The translations under genes were made by a program, and so were the position numbers. Positions 26,621-35,867 of a DNA stretch of 64,000 bases are shown in pieces. Source of the DNA: Bernardetiaceae bacterium (GTDB lineage: Bacteria; Bacteroidota; Bacteroidia; Cytophagales; Bernardetiaceae); NCBI GenBank assembly GCA_020832465.1, contig JAFIER010000119.1, positions 18,653-82,652 on the forward strand. Reading direction: 5' to 3'. Numbering within the stretch: the first letter of the stretch is position 1; each line of letters begins with the position of its first letter. The notes under the pieces are model-generated. The model made no database searches. It was not told where the DNA came from and saw only the letters and a list, made by a program, of their open reading frames with translations.

Positions 26621-29600
26621 ATGAAATATATTTTACTCTTTTTCTTTGTAATCGCTTCCTATTTTTTTGTAACGGAAGCGCAAGGACAAAACTACAACAT
26701 AACCAATGGCACGGTCAACACCTGCTCGGGCAATTTCTTTGACTCTGGAGGCCCTAGTGGTAACTATAGCAATAACGAAGATTTTACGTTTACTATCTGC
26801 CCTGATGTTCCAGGCAGTTTAATCGAGGTGGATTTTACTGCTTTTGATGTAGAAACAAGTGGAACTTGTGCTTTTGATAGGCTTATTATTTATGATGGTA
26901 ATGATGCCACTGCATCTCAAATAGGCACCTACTGTGGCACAAATTCACCTGGCACGGTCACTGCAACCAATCTCTCAGGCTGCCTTACCTTTAGATTTCA
27001 ATCCGATGGTTCTGTTACACGACCGGGCTGGACTGCAACAATTAGTTGTATTAGCACCTGCCCAGCAGAAGGAGGCACAGCAGAAATTTCTAACAACTTA
27101 GTATGTAGCGGTAGTGCCGTAGAACTTTCTCTAACTGATTATACAGGCAATACTATACAATGGCAAGCATCTACTGACGACGGTACTACTTTTGTCGATA
27201 TACCTGGTGCCACAACCCCTACAGTAACAGTAAACCCAACAGTCAATACGATATATTTGGCTTTGGTAACAGCCACTGACTGCCCAAACCCAGGCGATAC
27301 GCAAACGACAAACTCCACGACTACATCTGTAACAATACAAGACTGCTTTAATATGCCTTCTGGTACCAATACAGTCAATACTTGTGGTGCATTATTTTAC
27401 GACTCAGGTGGCCCTAATAACGATTACGGAAACAATGAAAACCGCACTTTCACAATATGTCCTGATGACCCAGCCTCCTTCTTGGAAGTAAATTTTACAG
27501 ATTTTAGTACCGAAAACTGCTGTGATAATCTGCGCATATTCGACGGTCCTGATATAAGCTCTCCGTTAATCGGTCAGTATCAAGGCACAACCTCTCCTGG
27601 ACTTGTTACTTCGAGTACAGCTGGCGGCTGTCTTACCTTTAGATTTCAATCCGATGGTTCTGTTACACGACCGGGCTGGGAGGCAGTAGTAAGTTGTACA
27701 AGAGGTTGTCCTATAATTACCAACTTAAATATTACAAACTGCTCTGGTACTGCTCCCAACCCTACTATTTTTGATATTAGTTTTGATGTAGTACATAACT
27801 ACGACCCAGGCGATGGCACATTCTCGGTATTTTTTAATGGCACGCCTTACGGCTCGACGGCTTATGCGACAAGCCCACAAACTTATAGCACCAGTGCACA
27901 AAACAACCTCAATAGCTTAGCCCTTAGAATCGTGGATAATATAGATCCCGACTGTGCGGCAAACCTTACTTGGCTTGTCAATGCCGGCAGTGATGCTCAA
28001 GGCAATGCCTGCTCGGGGACTGCTGATTTAGCTGCATTTAACCCTCCAGCAGGTGCAACAGGTTCTTGGAGTTTTATTTCAGGACCTGCCACACCCACTA
28101 TAGGAACGCCTACGGCAAACGCTACGAATGTAACGGGCATGGATACCGAAGGCGATTATCTTTTCGAGTGGGCAGTAGATTATGGAGGCGGGTGTGTACT
28201 CAGAGACCGAGCTACCATTACTATTGGCGAATGCTTAAATATGGAAAGCCCTGACCAAGCCAGTATTTGTTCTGGAGGTTTAGTTAGCCACCCTGCTTAT
28301 GATGGGGTTTCTAATAACAGCCCTACCAGTTACAATCAAACAATTACACTTTGTCCGGCAGATGGGCAAGCCATACAATTAACTTTTGAAAATGTGGACT
28401 TAAATAGTGCAACGATCTCTGTTTGGTATCAAGATGGTACGGCTGGAACGGCAGACTTGGTCATCAATGCGGCTGGTTTTAATGGACGAACTTTTACTCT
28501 CGCCTCCAATAGCCCTGATGGTTGCATGACCTTGCGCTATGTAACGGCAAATCAAAATAATAGAAGACACCCTGGCTTTTTAGCTAATATCACCTGCCGC
28601 CCGCCACTTACACCCTCACCCAACTGTGCGCAAGCGCAGCCTCTTTGTGCTGATGGAAATACCTTTTTTCCTACCGCTAGTGGTGGTACAAATGCCGACC
28701 CCGACAATACAGATGGGGGGACAAATTTTGGATGCCTATCAAGTGGCGAACGAGGTTCTACTTGGTTTTATTTGCAAGCTGCCGAAACAGGTACACTTGA
28801 ATTTGATATAAAACCGATTGTGCGTACAGATGATTATGACTTTGGACTTTGGGGACCTTTTAATGTAAACTCTGTAGCTGACATTCCTTGCGGTCCTGGA
28901 CTTGGCGCACCAATAAGATGTAATTACTCTGGAAGTACTACGGCAGCAGGTGCAGGTTGGACAGGTATTAGTGCTACGAGTACACATCCTGCTTACAGTC
29001 CAGCCCTAGATGTACAAGCAGGCGAGTTTTATGTACTTATGGTTGATGACTTTACCCGTACAGGGGCAGGCTTCAACCTCGATGCCCCTACCATCAATGG
29101 CAACCCTGCGACTAACTGCGCTATTCTACTCCCCTTAGAGTTTGCAGCTTTTGAAGGTGAGGCAAGAGAAAATAATAATATGCTCACTTGGACATCAGCC
29201 CTCGAGACTACCGACGGCACGTTCTACTTAGAACGCTCGCTCGATGGCAGAAAATTCGAGACCATTTATAGCATAAATGCTAAAGGTGAGCCGAGTACAT
29301 ATCAGTATCTCGATAATAATGCCCCTGAACGCGCATACTACCGTGTGCTTGCGCAAGAAATTGAAGGCGACCAAAAATATACACGCATTATTAGCCTTAG
29401 CAGATATGGCTATAGTAGCCAAGATAGCTATTTCTCGGTCTATCCAAACCCGACAAGTAGCTCTACAGTTCACCTCAAATATGAACTTCAAAACGCATCA
29501 GAAGTGAGCATTGTAGTGTACGACCTCTTGGGCAATCGCTTATCGCAAAAACAGTTTTATAGCGAAGGTGGAAAAAATGAGACGGATATCCATCTGCCTG

Positions 29601-29680
29601 CAAACCTACCCAAAGGTATGTATATCGTAGATTTTAAATCTATGGAGGGTAATCAGCGCACTAAATTTATCAAGGAGTAA
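26621..29680 (+). CDS. Giant secreted CUB-like protein with T9SS C-terminal sorting domain
   Basis: 1019 residues with a signal peptide (about 1-22). Two CUB-like modules (about 30-145 and 245-365) share NTCxxxFxDSGGPxxxY, FTICPD and SDGSVTRPGW, with paired cysteines. A 48-base stretch at 26984-27031 recurs without mismatch at 27632-27679, so the modules arose by recent duplication or conversion. Further beta-rich modules follow, including a degenerate third CUB (about 545-660). The C-terminus is a type A T9SS domain: FSVYPNPTSSSTVHL ... GMYIVDFKSMEGNQ. It is exported to the cell surface and likely acts in adhesion or protein interaction. Confidence 0.85.
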   Translation: MKYILLFFFVIASYFFVTEAQGQNYNITNGTVNTCSGNFFDSGGPSGNYSNNEDFTFTICPDVPGSLIEVDFTAFDVETSGTCAFDRLIIYDGNDATASQIGTYCGTNSPGTVTATNLSGCLTFRFQSDGSVTRPGWTATISCISTCPAEGGTAEISNNLVCSGSAVELSLTDYTGNTIQWQASTDDGTTFVDIPGATTPTVTVNPTVNTIYLALVTATDCPNPGDTQTTNSTTTSVTIQDCFNMPSGTNTVNTCGALFYDSGGPNNDYGNNENRTFTICPDDPASFLEVNFTDFSTENCCDNLRIFDGPDISSPLIGQYQGTTSPGLVTSSTAGGCLTFRFQSDGSVTRPGWEAVVSCTRGCPIITNLNITNCSGTAPNPTIFDISFDVVHNYDPGDGTFSVFFNGTPYGSTAYATSPQTYSTSAQNNLNSLALRIVDNIDPDCAANLTWLVNAGSDAQGNACSGTADLAAFNPPAGATGSWSFISGPATPTIGTPTANATNVTGMDTEGDYLFEWAVDYGGGCVLRDRATITIGECLNMESPDQASICSGGLVSHPAYDGVSNNSPTSYNQTITLCPADGQAIQLTFENVDLNSATISVWYQDGTAGTADLVINAAGFNGRTFTLASNSPDGCMTLRYVTANQNNRRHPGFLANITCRPPLTPSPNCAQAQPLCADGNTFFPTASGGTNADPDNTDGGTNFGCLSSGERGSTWFYLQAAETGTLEFDIKPIVRTDDYDFGLWGPFNVNSVADIPCGPGLGAPIRCNYSGSTTAAGAGWTGISATSTHPAYSPALDVQAGEFYVLMVDDFTRTGAGFNLDAPTINGNPATNCAILLPLEFAAFEGEARENNNMLTWTSALETTDGTFYLERSLDGRKFETIYSINAKGEPSTYQYLDNNAPERAYYRVLAQEIEGDQKYTRIISLSRYGYSSQDSYFSVYPNPTSSSTVHLKYELQNASEVSIVVYDLLGNRLSQKQFYSEGGKNETDIHLPANLPKGMYIVDFKSMEGNQRTKFIKE
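26984..27031. repeat. Exact 48-base internal repeat (first copy)
   Basis: From CTTACCTTTAGATTTCAATC to CGACCGGGCTGG. It is identical to 27632-27679 in the second CUB-like module of the same gene, while flanking sequence has diverged, which points to recent gene conversion or strong constraint. Confidence 0.85.
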
Positions 29681-29696
29681 GCTCTAAATCAACTAA

Positions 29697-29725
29697 CATT
29701 GAAAAAGTTCAAAACTTTTTCAATG
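29697..29725. repeat. Hairpin after the CUB-like gene
   Basis: CATTGAAAAAGTT and AACTTTTTCAATG pair around 3 bases. It lies 16 bases after the stop codon and just before the stronger terminator at 29731, so it may add to 3'-end stability. Confidence 0.55.
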
Positions 29726-29730
29726 TTTCA

Positions 29731-29771
29731 AAAAAGCCTCACAGTACGGAAATGTTACTGTGAGGCTTTTT
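29731..29771 (+). terminator. Rho-independent terminator of the CUB-like gene
   Basis: AAAAAGCCTCACAGTA pairs with TACTGTGAGGCTTTTT around 9 bases, with an A-run before and a T-run after. It is strong and would work in both directions. Confidence 0.88.
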
Positions 29772-29852
29772 GCTTATCGAAAACAAAAATGCACTTGCGC
29801 CGTTATATAATCAAACACATTCAAATACATTTGATTAAAAATCTTTCCATAG

Positions 29853-29914
29853 CTGTAGTCCGAAGTTCCAGCTTCGGAAGTAATATAAAACGAAGCTGGA
29901 GCTTCGTTCTACAG
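29853..29914. repeat. 62-base palindrome, CTGTAG type (copy 2)
   Basis: CTGTAG ... CTACAG ends with arms GAAGTTCCAGCTTCG and CGAAGCTGGAGCTTC. Near-identical to 24175-24236 and the same length, but here it stands alone in the gap before the MBL-rhodanese gene. Confidence 0.72.
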
Positions 29915-29989
29915 AGTGCACAAATATTAGATAATCAAATGGTTAGACTATAAATCAAAACATTCAAAACCTAAAAAAACATTCATAAT

Positions 29990-31324
29990 ATGCAAATTGA
30001 ACAATTTGAAGATAAAGCATTAGCGCATTTTGCTTATGCCATTTTAGTAGATAAAACGATCACACTCATAGACCCTGCGCGCAATCCGCAGCCCTATTAT
30101 GACTTTGCCAAAAAACATGATGCCAAAATTATAGGAGTCATCGAGACGCACCCACACGCCGACTTCGTAAGTAGCCACTTAGAAATCCATGAAACAACAG
30201 GCGCAACCATCTATGTAAGCAAACTTGTAGGCGCAGACTATCCTCACAAAGCCTTTGACGAGGGCGATGAAATCAAATTAAATAAAAATATCAAACTCAA
30301 AGCCTTACATACGCCTGGGCATTCGCCTGATAGCATTACGATTCTCTTGGAAGAAAAAGGAAAACTTCTGGCTGCCTTTACAGGCGATACACTATTTATC
30401 GGCGATGTCGGTCGTCCAGATTTGCGTGAAAAAGCTGGAAATATGCACGCCAAGCGCGAGGAGTTAGCACGTATGATGTACAAAACCACACGTGAAAAAC
30501 TCATGAAACTCCCCGACGAGGTGCTTGTATATCCTGCACACGGGGCAGGTTCGCTTTGCGGGAAAGCACTCAAAAGTGCCAATAGCAGTACGATTGGTGA
30601 GGAGAAAGCCGATAATTATGCCCTGCAACCCATGAGCGAAGAGGAGTTTGTAGCACTCCTTTTGGAAGACCAGCCCTTTATTCCCAAATATTTTGGTTAC
30701 AATGTAGATTTAAACAAAAAAGGTGCGCCTCACTTTCGCAAATCCGTAGATGCTGTGCGCCATTTGGATAACAACTTTCAGCCCAAGCTCGATGACAAAG
30801 TTATCGTCGATACTCGCCCTGATGCTGCTTTTAAAGCCTCGCATTTAGAAGGTGCTATAAATATCATGGACGGTGGAAAGTTCGAGACGTGGCTCGGCAG
30901 TGTAGTCTCGCCCGAAGAAAATTTCTATCTCGTGGCTAAAAGTGCCGAAGACCTCGAGCGGCTCATCGAGCGAAGCGCAAAAATAGGATACGAACTCCTT
31001 ACGAAAGGTGCATTTGTCTATAATAATGACAATGGCAAACAGCTTGCTACCTTTGATAAAGCTGCTTTTGATGCCCATAGAGATGATTTTACGATTATTG
31101 ATGTTCGCAATCCGAGTGAGGTGAAGGATAAAAAAGTTTTTGAAAATACCTTAGAAATCCCACTGCCCGAGTTGCGCGACCGTCTCAATGAAATTCCTAA
31201 AGATAAGCCCATTTATATCCATTGTGCGGGCGGATACCGCTCAGCAGCGGCAGCAAGCATTGTCCAACAAGCCATACCAGAGCAAAAAGTATATGATGTA
31301 AGCGAGGCTGTACTCACTTACTAA
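29990..31324 (+). CDS. MBL-fold hydrolase fused to rhodanese domains (persulfide dioxygenase-like)
   Basis: 444 residues. The N-terminal metallo-beta-lactamase domain (about 1-240) has the ETHE1-type metal motif ETHPHADFVSSHLEI, HTPGHSPDSITILL, FTGDTLFIGDVGRPDL and YPAHGAGSLCG. Two rhodanese-like domains follow; the first lacks an active Cys, the second ends DKPIYIHCAGGYRSAAAASI with the catalytic Cys loop. Relatives oxidise or transfer sulfane sulfur (glutathione persulfide), so sulfide detoxification is the likely job. Single cytoplasmic gene. Confidence 0.88.
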   Translation: MQIEQFEDKALAHFAYAILVDKTITLIDPARNPQPYYDFAKKHDAKIIGVIETHPHADFVSSHLEIHETTGATIYVSKLVGADYPHKAFDEGDEIKLNKNIKLKALHTPGHSPDSITILLEEKGKLLAAFTGDTLFIGDVGRPDLREKAGNMHAKREELARMMYKTTREKLMKLPDEVLVYPAHGAGSLCGKALKSANSSTIGEEKADNYALQPMSEEEFVALLLEDQPFIPKYFGYNVDLNKKGAPHFRKSVDAVRHLDNNFQPKLDDKVIVDTRPDAAFKASHLEGAINIMDGGKFETWLGSVVSPEENFYLVAKSAEDLERLIERSAKIGYELLTKGAFVYNNDNGKQLATFDKAAFDAHRDDFTIIDVRNPSEVKDKKVFENTLEIPLPELRDRLNEIPKDKPIYIHCAGGYRSAAAASIVQQAIPEQKVYDVSEAVLTY

Positions 31325-31336
31325 ATCAAAATTTTC

Positions 31337-31369
31337 AGAACTAACAGTTTTTCGGAAACTGTTAGTTCT
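31337..31369. repeat. Hairpin repeat, AACAGTTT type
   Basis: AGAACTAACAGTTT pairs with AAACTGTTAGTTCT around TTCGG. It lies just after the MBL-rhodanese gene and in the same family as 3061, 7862, 13921 and 24038. There is no T-run. Confidence 0.7.
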
Positions 31370-31414
31370 TGATGCTTATTTCTGTCAGAAATATTAGTGC
31401 GCTACAAATATAGG

Positions 31415-32959
31415 CTATAAAACCTCAGGCTCTTCCTCAAGCCCGCTCCCCTTTCTTGCACGTTCAAAAATTGGAATGCCATCATAACGCCAAGTTATGC
31501 CCTGCAACTCCTCGGCGATATAAAACCTTGCACTGCGATAATACAGTGGGTAGAAATTATATTGTTCAGAAATAAAATTACGTGCTTTGTTATAATAAAA
31601 AATTCTTTGTGTTGGATTTTTATGGCTATGTGCAAGATTGGCGTGCGTGTGCCAAAGTTTGTACTCTGCAGTGTCCAAAAAGCTCCAGGTTTGTAACTCT
31701 TCATAAAAAGGTAGGCTCACTTCTAAGAATTCTGCGCGATTGCCTGCTTCTACGTCAACGGTTTCTGTATTTAGCCCTACCGCCTTCCACTCTGCAGCTA
31801 TGCTTTCTGTCCAATACTCTTTTTGCATGATGGGGATAAGGGGGTCGTAGTTTGATGGCAGTGTATCGGGTAGCAATTGTTTGGCACGCAAAGGGTTGTA
31901 TTCAAATTCATTAACTTTGATTTCCAAATTACTTGGAAATACAAAATTATAAATTTTTTCATTTGATTTCTGCCACAATATTGGTGTTTTTTGCGCTAAG
32001 GTTTCGGTATTGATGCTATAACGCAGTGCTCTACTCCAAGCGTAATTTGTCCATAATATTTTTTTTTGATGTTTCTTATTATTAACAAACATCAAAACTA
32101 AGGCTTGGGCCGTAGGAATATCTTCGCTATAAAAAGGTCTTTTTTCAGCATAATCTTGGGCATCATCTATAAAAGTAGCTACTTCTTTTTTAGTATTTGC
32201 CCAGAATATATCGTTAATCTGCTTAAAAAATAAGGCAGAGCGGTCTTCTGGATCTTGTTTTCCTGTGCGCAAATAAATTTTTGGTGTATAAGGCAATGCT
32301 TTGTAGTTCAAATCTTTTTTAAAGTAAAATGGATTTGCAGCAAGTATCCAGTCTTCTGTAGTTTCCTTTTCGATGTAGTAAGCACCCGAGCTATATTTTC
32401 CTATATCTGCTTGCGATGTTTGGGCTGGCAGAACTGCAAAAACAGGTGCAGCCAATAGATTCTGCAAGGCATAATATGGTGTTTTTAGGTATATAGATAA
32501 GATTTTTCCTTCATTTAGACTTTCCATACGCTCGAGGCGTTCGGCAAAAAACTTTACCGCAGGTAGCGTAGGCACTTGTTCGATAAGCCGCTCGAAGCTA
32601 TAGATTACATCTTCTGCTTTGATTGGTTTTTTCAAACACTCCCTTCCTTCTTGATAAACAAAATAAGCATCTTCGCGCAAGCGAATACGCATCAAAAAAA
32701 GCTCTTCATCATCAAAAATTTCATAAGATTTAGCAATTGCAGGATATACAAGCCCATCATCACCCACTTCAAAAAGTCCTTGATAAATTTGTGCTTGAAT
32801 AAGTGCATTCGAGTGGCTCAAGCCTTGCGCCGTGGGGTCTAAGGACGTGATGCGCTCAGCGAGTACAAAACGAATTTTATTTTGCTTATCTTGTGTATCA
32901 CCACAAGCACACAAGATAAAGAAAGTAGCAAAAATCAAAAACAGGGAACAAGAAGACAT
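31415..32959 (-). CDS. Oligopeptide-type ABC transporter substrate-binding lipoprotein
   Basis: 514 residues. The N-terminus is a lipoprotein signal with the lipobox at FFILCACGD (lipid-modified Cys about 18-20). The mature part fits SBP family 5 (DppA/OppA): RITSLDPTAQG, SNALIQAQIYQGLFEV, YPAIAKSYEI, LREDAYFVYQEG, KAEDVIYSFERLI and LLAAPVFAVLP. Such proteins capture peptides or other small solutes for import. No permease or ATPase genes are next to it, so its transporter is elsewhere or it works alone. Confidence 0.87.
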   Translation of the reverse strand: MSSCSLFLIFATFFILCACGDTQDKQNKIRFVLAERITSLDPTAQGLSHSNALIQAQIYQGLFEVGDDGLVYPAIAKSYEIFDDEELFLMRIRLREDAYFVYQEGRECLKKPIKAEDVIYSFERLIEQVPTLPAVKFFAERLERMESLNEGKILSIYLKTPYYALQNLLAAPVFAVLPAQTSQADIGKYSSGAYYIEKETTEDWILAANPFYFKKDLNYKALPYTPKIYLRTGKQDPEDRSALFFKQINDIFWANTKKEVATFIDDAQDYAEKRPFYSEDIPTAQALVLMFVNNKKHQKKILWTNYAWSRALRYSINTETLAQKTPILWQKSNEKIYNFVFPSNLEIKVNEFEYNPLRAKQLLPDTLPSNYDPLIPIMQKEYWTESIAAEWKAVGLNTETVDVEAGNRAEFLEVSLPFYEELQTWSFLDTAEYKLWHTHANLAHSHKNPTQRIFYYNKARNFISEQYNFYPLYYRSARFYIAEELQGITWRYDGIPIFERARKGSGLEEEPEVL

Positions 32960-33020
32960 AACTAAAATCTTAGGATAGTGAGAAATAACAAATAACTATA
33001 CATTCGCCAGCCAGAAATCA

Positions 33021-33085
33021 ATTATAGCAATAACATTTCTGAGCGAAGTGTTATTGCTATAATTGAGCAAAGTTATCGTGCGTCC
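33021..33085. repeat. MITE-like repeat, one end deleted
   Basis: ATTATAGCAATAACATTTCT pairs with its complement around GAGC; after it comes TGAGCAAAGTTATCGTGCGTCC, a diverged GGGTGTACG end. The left terminus is absent. The element overlaps the 3' end of the hydrolase gene, so its last codons come from the repeat. Confidence 0.65.
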
Positions 33086-34128
33086 AGATCAGATTGCCAG
33101 CTATCCAAAAATACCAGAACCTGCTGATTAAAAGCCTCCGGCTGCTCAAAAGGCAATAGATGCCCTGCCTCTGGGACTAATACAACCTTTGCATAAGGCA
33201 GTTTATCAGCAGCAATATTAGCAATATTATGAGTTTTAAGATGCTTATTGAGATAGGGATTTGGGATAAGTTTATCTTGCTCACCATAAATCACCAAACA
33301 AGGAATTTCTATATGAGCAAGTTGTTCACGCACAGGGTTAGCAAGCATAGCTACTATACATTTTTCAATCCATTGGGCATAAATACGCCGTTTTTTAGCA
33401 TCGGCTTGCAAAGCAAGTCGCTTCTGAATCAGGGCTTCTGCCTGCGCTGGCATGCTGTAAAAGTTTTGTGCGTAGGCATTGCGAATATCGGATTCACTTT
33501 GATTTTCAAATAATTTTGATTTACTAAATGATTTAATCATTGTTTTTTGCACGGTAGAAAAATGCTCTATTCCAGCAGGAGATGCGAGTATGAGTTTTTG
33601 TACTTTTTGCGGGTATTTTAAAGTAAAATTTGCGCTTATCAATCCGCCCATAGAATGCCCAATGAGTACAAAGGCATTGAGGTTTAATTTTTCGGCCAAC
33701 TGTCCTATAGATTCAGCAAAGAAGTCAATTAAGTCTTCGGCTTTTATGTTCTGCTTTTGTGGTGCTTCAGAGTCTCCGTAGCCGGGCAGGTCTATGACTA
33801 TACATCTGTTATGGGCAGCGAGTTCGTCGAGGTTTCTCTGCCAATGAGCTGCGGATCCTCCTAAGCCGTGCACAAAAAGCAATGTATTTAGGCCTTTTCC
33901 TCTATCATAGTAGGCTATATGCAAGCCGTTATCTATTTGCGTGAATAATTTTTCACTTTCTTTTACAAGTGCATCTGCTGCGGTCTGTGTTTGTTTGTAT
34001 TTTTCTTTTTCTGACTCTTTTGGGCCTTCTTTTTCAGGGGAAAAGAAGGCTTTTGTTTTTTGCCAAATTACCCTTACAGTTTTAATCAGTTTTTTAAACC
34101 ATTTTTGATACGTATTCCAGAAGCCCAT
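33073..34128 (-). CDS. Alpha/beta hydrolase
   Basis: 351 residues. An N-terminal basic stretch with one amphipathic segment (about 1-60, MGFWNTYQKWFKKLIKTVR) precedes an alpha/beta-hydrolase fold: LLFVHGLGGSAAHW (oxyanion HG), VIDLPGYGDSEAP, the nucleophile elbow LIGHSMGGLISANF (Ser about 156), a helical cap, and the acid/His loops IYGEQDKLIPNP and VPEAGHLLPFEQPEAF. The catalytic triad is complete. The substrate is unknown. The C-terminus was supplied or altered by a repeat. Confidence 0.85.
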   Translation of the reverse strand: MGFWNTYQKWFKKLIKTVRVIWQKTKAFFSPEKEGPKESEKEKYKQTQTAADALVKESEKLFTQIDNGLHIAYYDRGKGLNTLLFVHGLGGSAAHWQRNLDELAAHNRCIVIDLPGYGDSEAPQKQNIKAEDLIDFFAESIGQLAEKLNLNAFVLIGHSMGGLISANFTLKYPQKVQKLILASPAGIEHFSTVQKTMIKSFSKSKLFENQSESDIRNAYAQNFYSMPAQAEALIQKRLALQADAKKRRIYAQWIEKCIVAMLANPVREQLAHIEIPCLVIYGEQDKLIPNPYLNKHLKTHNIANIAADKLPYAKVVLVPEAGHLLPFEQPEAFNQQVLVFLDSWQSDLDAR

Positions 34129-34211
34129 AATTAGGTGTTTTTGAGTAAATAATTAGACATTCGGCCCTTAGCCATTTATTTGAGACATGTTCTATCTACT
34201 TGCTAAGGGGT

Positions 34212-34327
34212 GGGTGTACGACAACTTTGCTAAATTAAACCAGCAATAACATTTCCCTCCAGCAATAACATTTCTTTGAGCCATGTTATTGCTAAGCCCA
34301 TTTAGCAAAGCTGTTGTGTCGTACGCC
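34212..34327. repeat. MITE-like repeat with two B-type ends
   Basis: GGGTGTACGACAACTTTGC on the left and TTTAGCAAAGCTGTTGTG...GTACGCC on the right are inverted copies of the same end. Inside, AGCAATAACATTTC appears twice, the second time as half of a hairpin. Found between the gapA and hydrolase genes. Confidence 0.72.
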
Positions 34328-34403
34328 CTTGCTAAACGTGCTGCTGTTTATTTGAATTAAGAAAATTAGCTGTGCTTATGTGCATCTTGTAGGAATCGGT
34401 TTC

Positions 34404-34438
34404 AAAAAAAGCCCCTACTTTTAAGACAGGGGCTTTTT
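34404..34438 (-). terminator. Rho-independent terminator of gapA
   Basis: AAAAAGCCCCT and AGGGGCTTTTT pair around 11 bases. It lies 27 bases past the gapA stop on the same strand, with a T-run in that direction. Confidence 0.88.
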
Positions 34439-34464
34439 GTATATTTTCACTGTATATATTTTGC

Positions 34465-35466
34465 TTAACCGATTTTAGCGATCAAATCAGCAGTTCGGTT
34501 TGAGTATCCGGCTTCGTTGTCGTACCAACCAATAACTTTGATGAGCTTTCCATTGGCAAAAGTCATGCCTGAGTCGAAAACGCAAGAGTGTGGATTACCG
34601 ATAATATCTACGGATACGAGCGGTTCGTCCGAGTATTCTAAATATCCTTTAAGTGCGCCTTGCGATGCAGCTTTCATAGCGGCATTGATTTCTTCGGCAG
34701 TAGCTTCTTTTTTCAAAAGTACGGTAAAATCTGTAAGCGAGCCATCAATAACAGGCACACGTGTAGCACAGCCGTCGAGCTTACCAGCGAGGTGTGGTAG
34801 TACTAATCCTACTGCGCGTGCTGCACCTGTAGAAGTGGGTATGATAGATTGCGCTGCGGCCCGCGCACGTCTTAAATCTTTATGTGGGGCATCTTGAATA
34901 TTTTGGTCAGAGGTATAGGCGTGTACAGTTGTGATATATCCTTGTTCGATGCCGAAGGTATCGTCTAATACTTTTGCCATAGGTGCGAGGCAGTTGGTCG
35001 TGCAAGAGGCGTTAGACAGAATATCTTCTGAGCCGTCGAGGATATTGTCATTTACACCGAGTACAACGGTTTTGATGTCTGCTCCTTTGGCAGGTGCGGA
35101 GATAACCACTTTTTTAGCTCCAGCGGTTAGGTGTTTTCCGGCGCCGTTTCTATCTGTAAAAATACCTGTAGATTCGAGCACAACATCAATATTATGCGTT
35201 TTCCACGGCAGTGCCTCTGGATTGCGCTCTGCTAATACTTTAATAGCTTTACCATTTACGACAAAACCCTCATCGCTCGGTGCAATTTCGCCCGTAAATT
35301 TACCGTGTACGGAGTCGTATTTAAAAAGGTGAGCTAATGTTTGCTTATCGCTAAGGTCGTTAATAGCTACGACTTCGATAGCAGGATTATCAAGAAGCAC
35401 TTTGAAGGTGAGTCGTCCGATACGACCGAAGCCGTTGATGGCGACGCGGATTTTCTTTTCAGCCAT
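34465..35466 (-). CDS. gapA: Glyceraldehyde-3-phosphate dehydrogenase, type I
   Basis: Converts glyceraldehyde-3-phosphate and phosphate to 1,3-bisphosphoglycerate with NAD+. 333 residues, a normal length. The NAD-binding start RVAINGFGRIGRLTFKVLL, the catalytic SNASCTTNCLAP (Cys about 153, with the usual His later), the RRARAAAQSIIPTSTGAARAV phosphate site and WYDNEAGYSNR are all present. Single gene with a strong terminator; glycolysis/gluconeogenesis. Confidence 0.97.
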   Translation of the reverse strand: MAEKKIRVAINGFGRIGRLTFKVLLDNPAIEVVAINDLSDKQTLAHLFKYDSVHGKFTGEIAPSDEGFVVNGKAIKVLAERNPEALPWKTHNIDVVLESTGIFTDRNGAGKHLTAGAKKVVISAPAKGADIKTVVLGVNDNILDGSEDILSNASCTTNCLAPMAKVLDDTFGIEQGYITTVHAYTSDQNIQDAPHKDLRRARAAAQSIIPTSTGAARAVGLVLPHLAGKLDGCATRVPVIDGSLTDFTVLLKKEATAEEINAAMKAASQGALKGYLEYSDEPLVSVDIIGNPHSCVFDSGMTFANGKLIKVIGWYDNEAGYSNRTADLIAKIG

Positions 35467-35524
35467 AATTTTAAAAATTCAGTATGTTATTATGTAGAGG
35501 TATAATAAGCCTTCTCACTTTTGA

Positions 35525-35625
35525 GTGGCGTACTTCGGGTTATTCAATTGCCTATAAAAGATAGAAATGGCATTTCTTTGAGCAACGATTATTTCTATGA
35601 TTTAGCAAACTTTGTCGTACGCCCC
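35525..35625. repeat. MITE-like repeat, degraded
   Basis: Left GGCGTACTTCGGGTTATTC and right TTTAGCAAACTTTGTCGTACGCC keep the inverted termini, with an imperfect ATAGAAAT hairpin inside. It lies in the gap upstream of gapA (about 60 bases before its start). Confidence 0.62.
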
Positions 35626-35867
35626 TTTTTGAGAATGGCCTTAAAAACTATTGCAAATTTAACCTATAGATTGCAAAGAATAAAATGTAGCGAAGGCTTA
35701 ATGCGAATACTTTGGTAATATTTATTTTGGCAAAATAATATTTTTGTTTTAAAGATTTTGTTATCAAAACCTAAAACCCACTTTTATAGGTTAAAAGTGG
35801 GTTTTAAACTAATTAACTTGCAAAAGTAATATTTCTCAAAGAAATTTTAATTGCGATAAGATAGTGG
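35626..35867. other. Rest of the gapA upstream gap
   Basis: Together with the degraded repeat at 35525 this makes a 400-base gap between gapA and the YceI gene. Besides the terminator at 35773 and a small ATTTCT/AGAAAT hairpin near 35830, I see nothing in it. Confidence 0.5.
35773..35805 (-). terminator. Terminator of the YceI-family gene
   Basis: AAAACCCACTTTT pairs with AAAAGTGGGTTTT around 7 bases. It lies about 60 bases past the YceI stop, and T-runs flank both arms. Confidence 0.75.
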
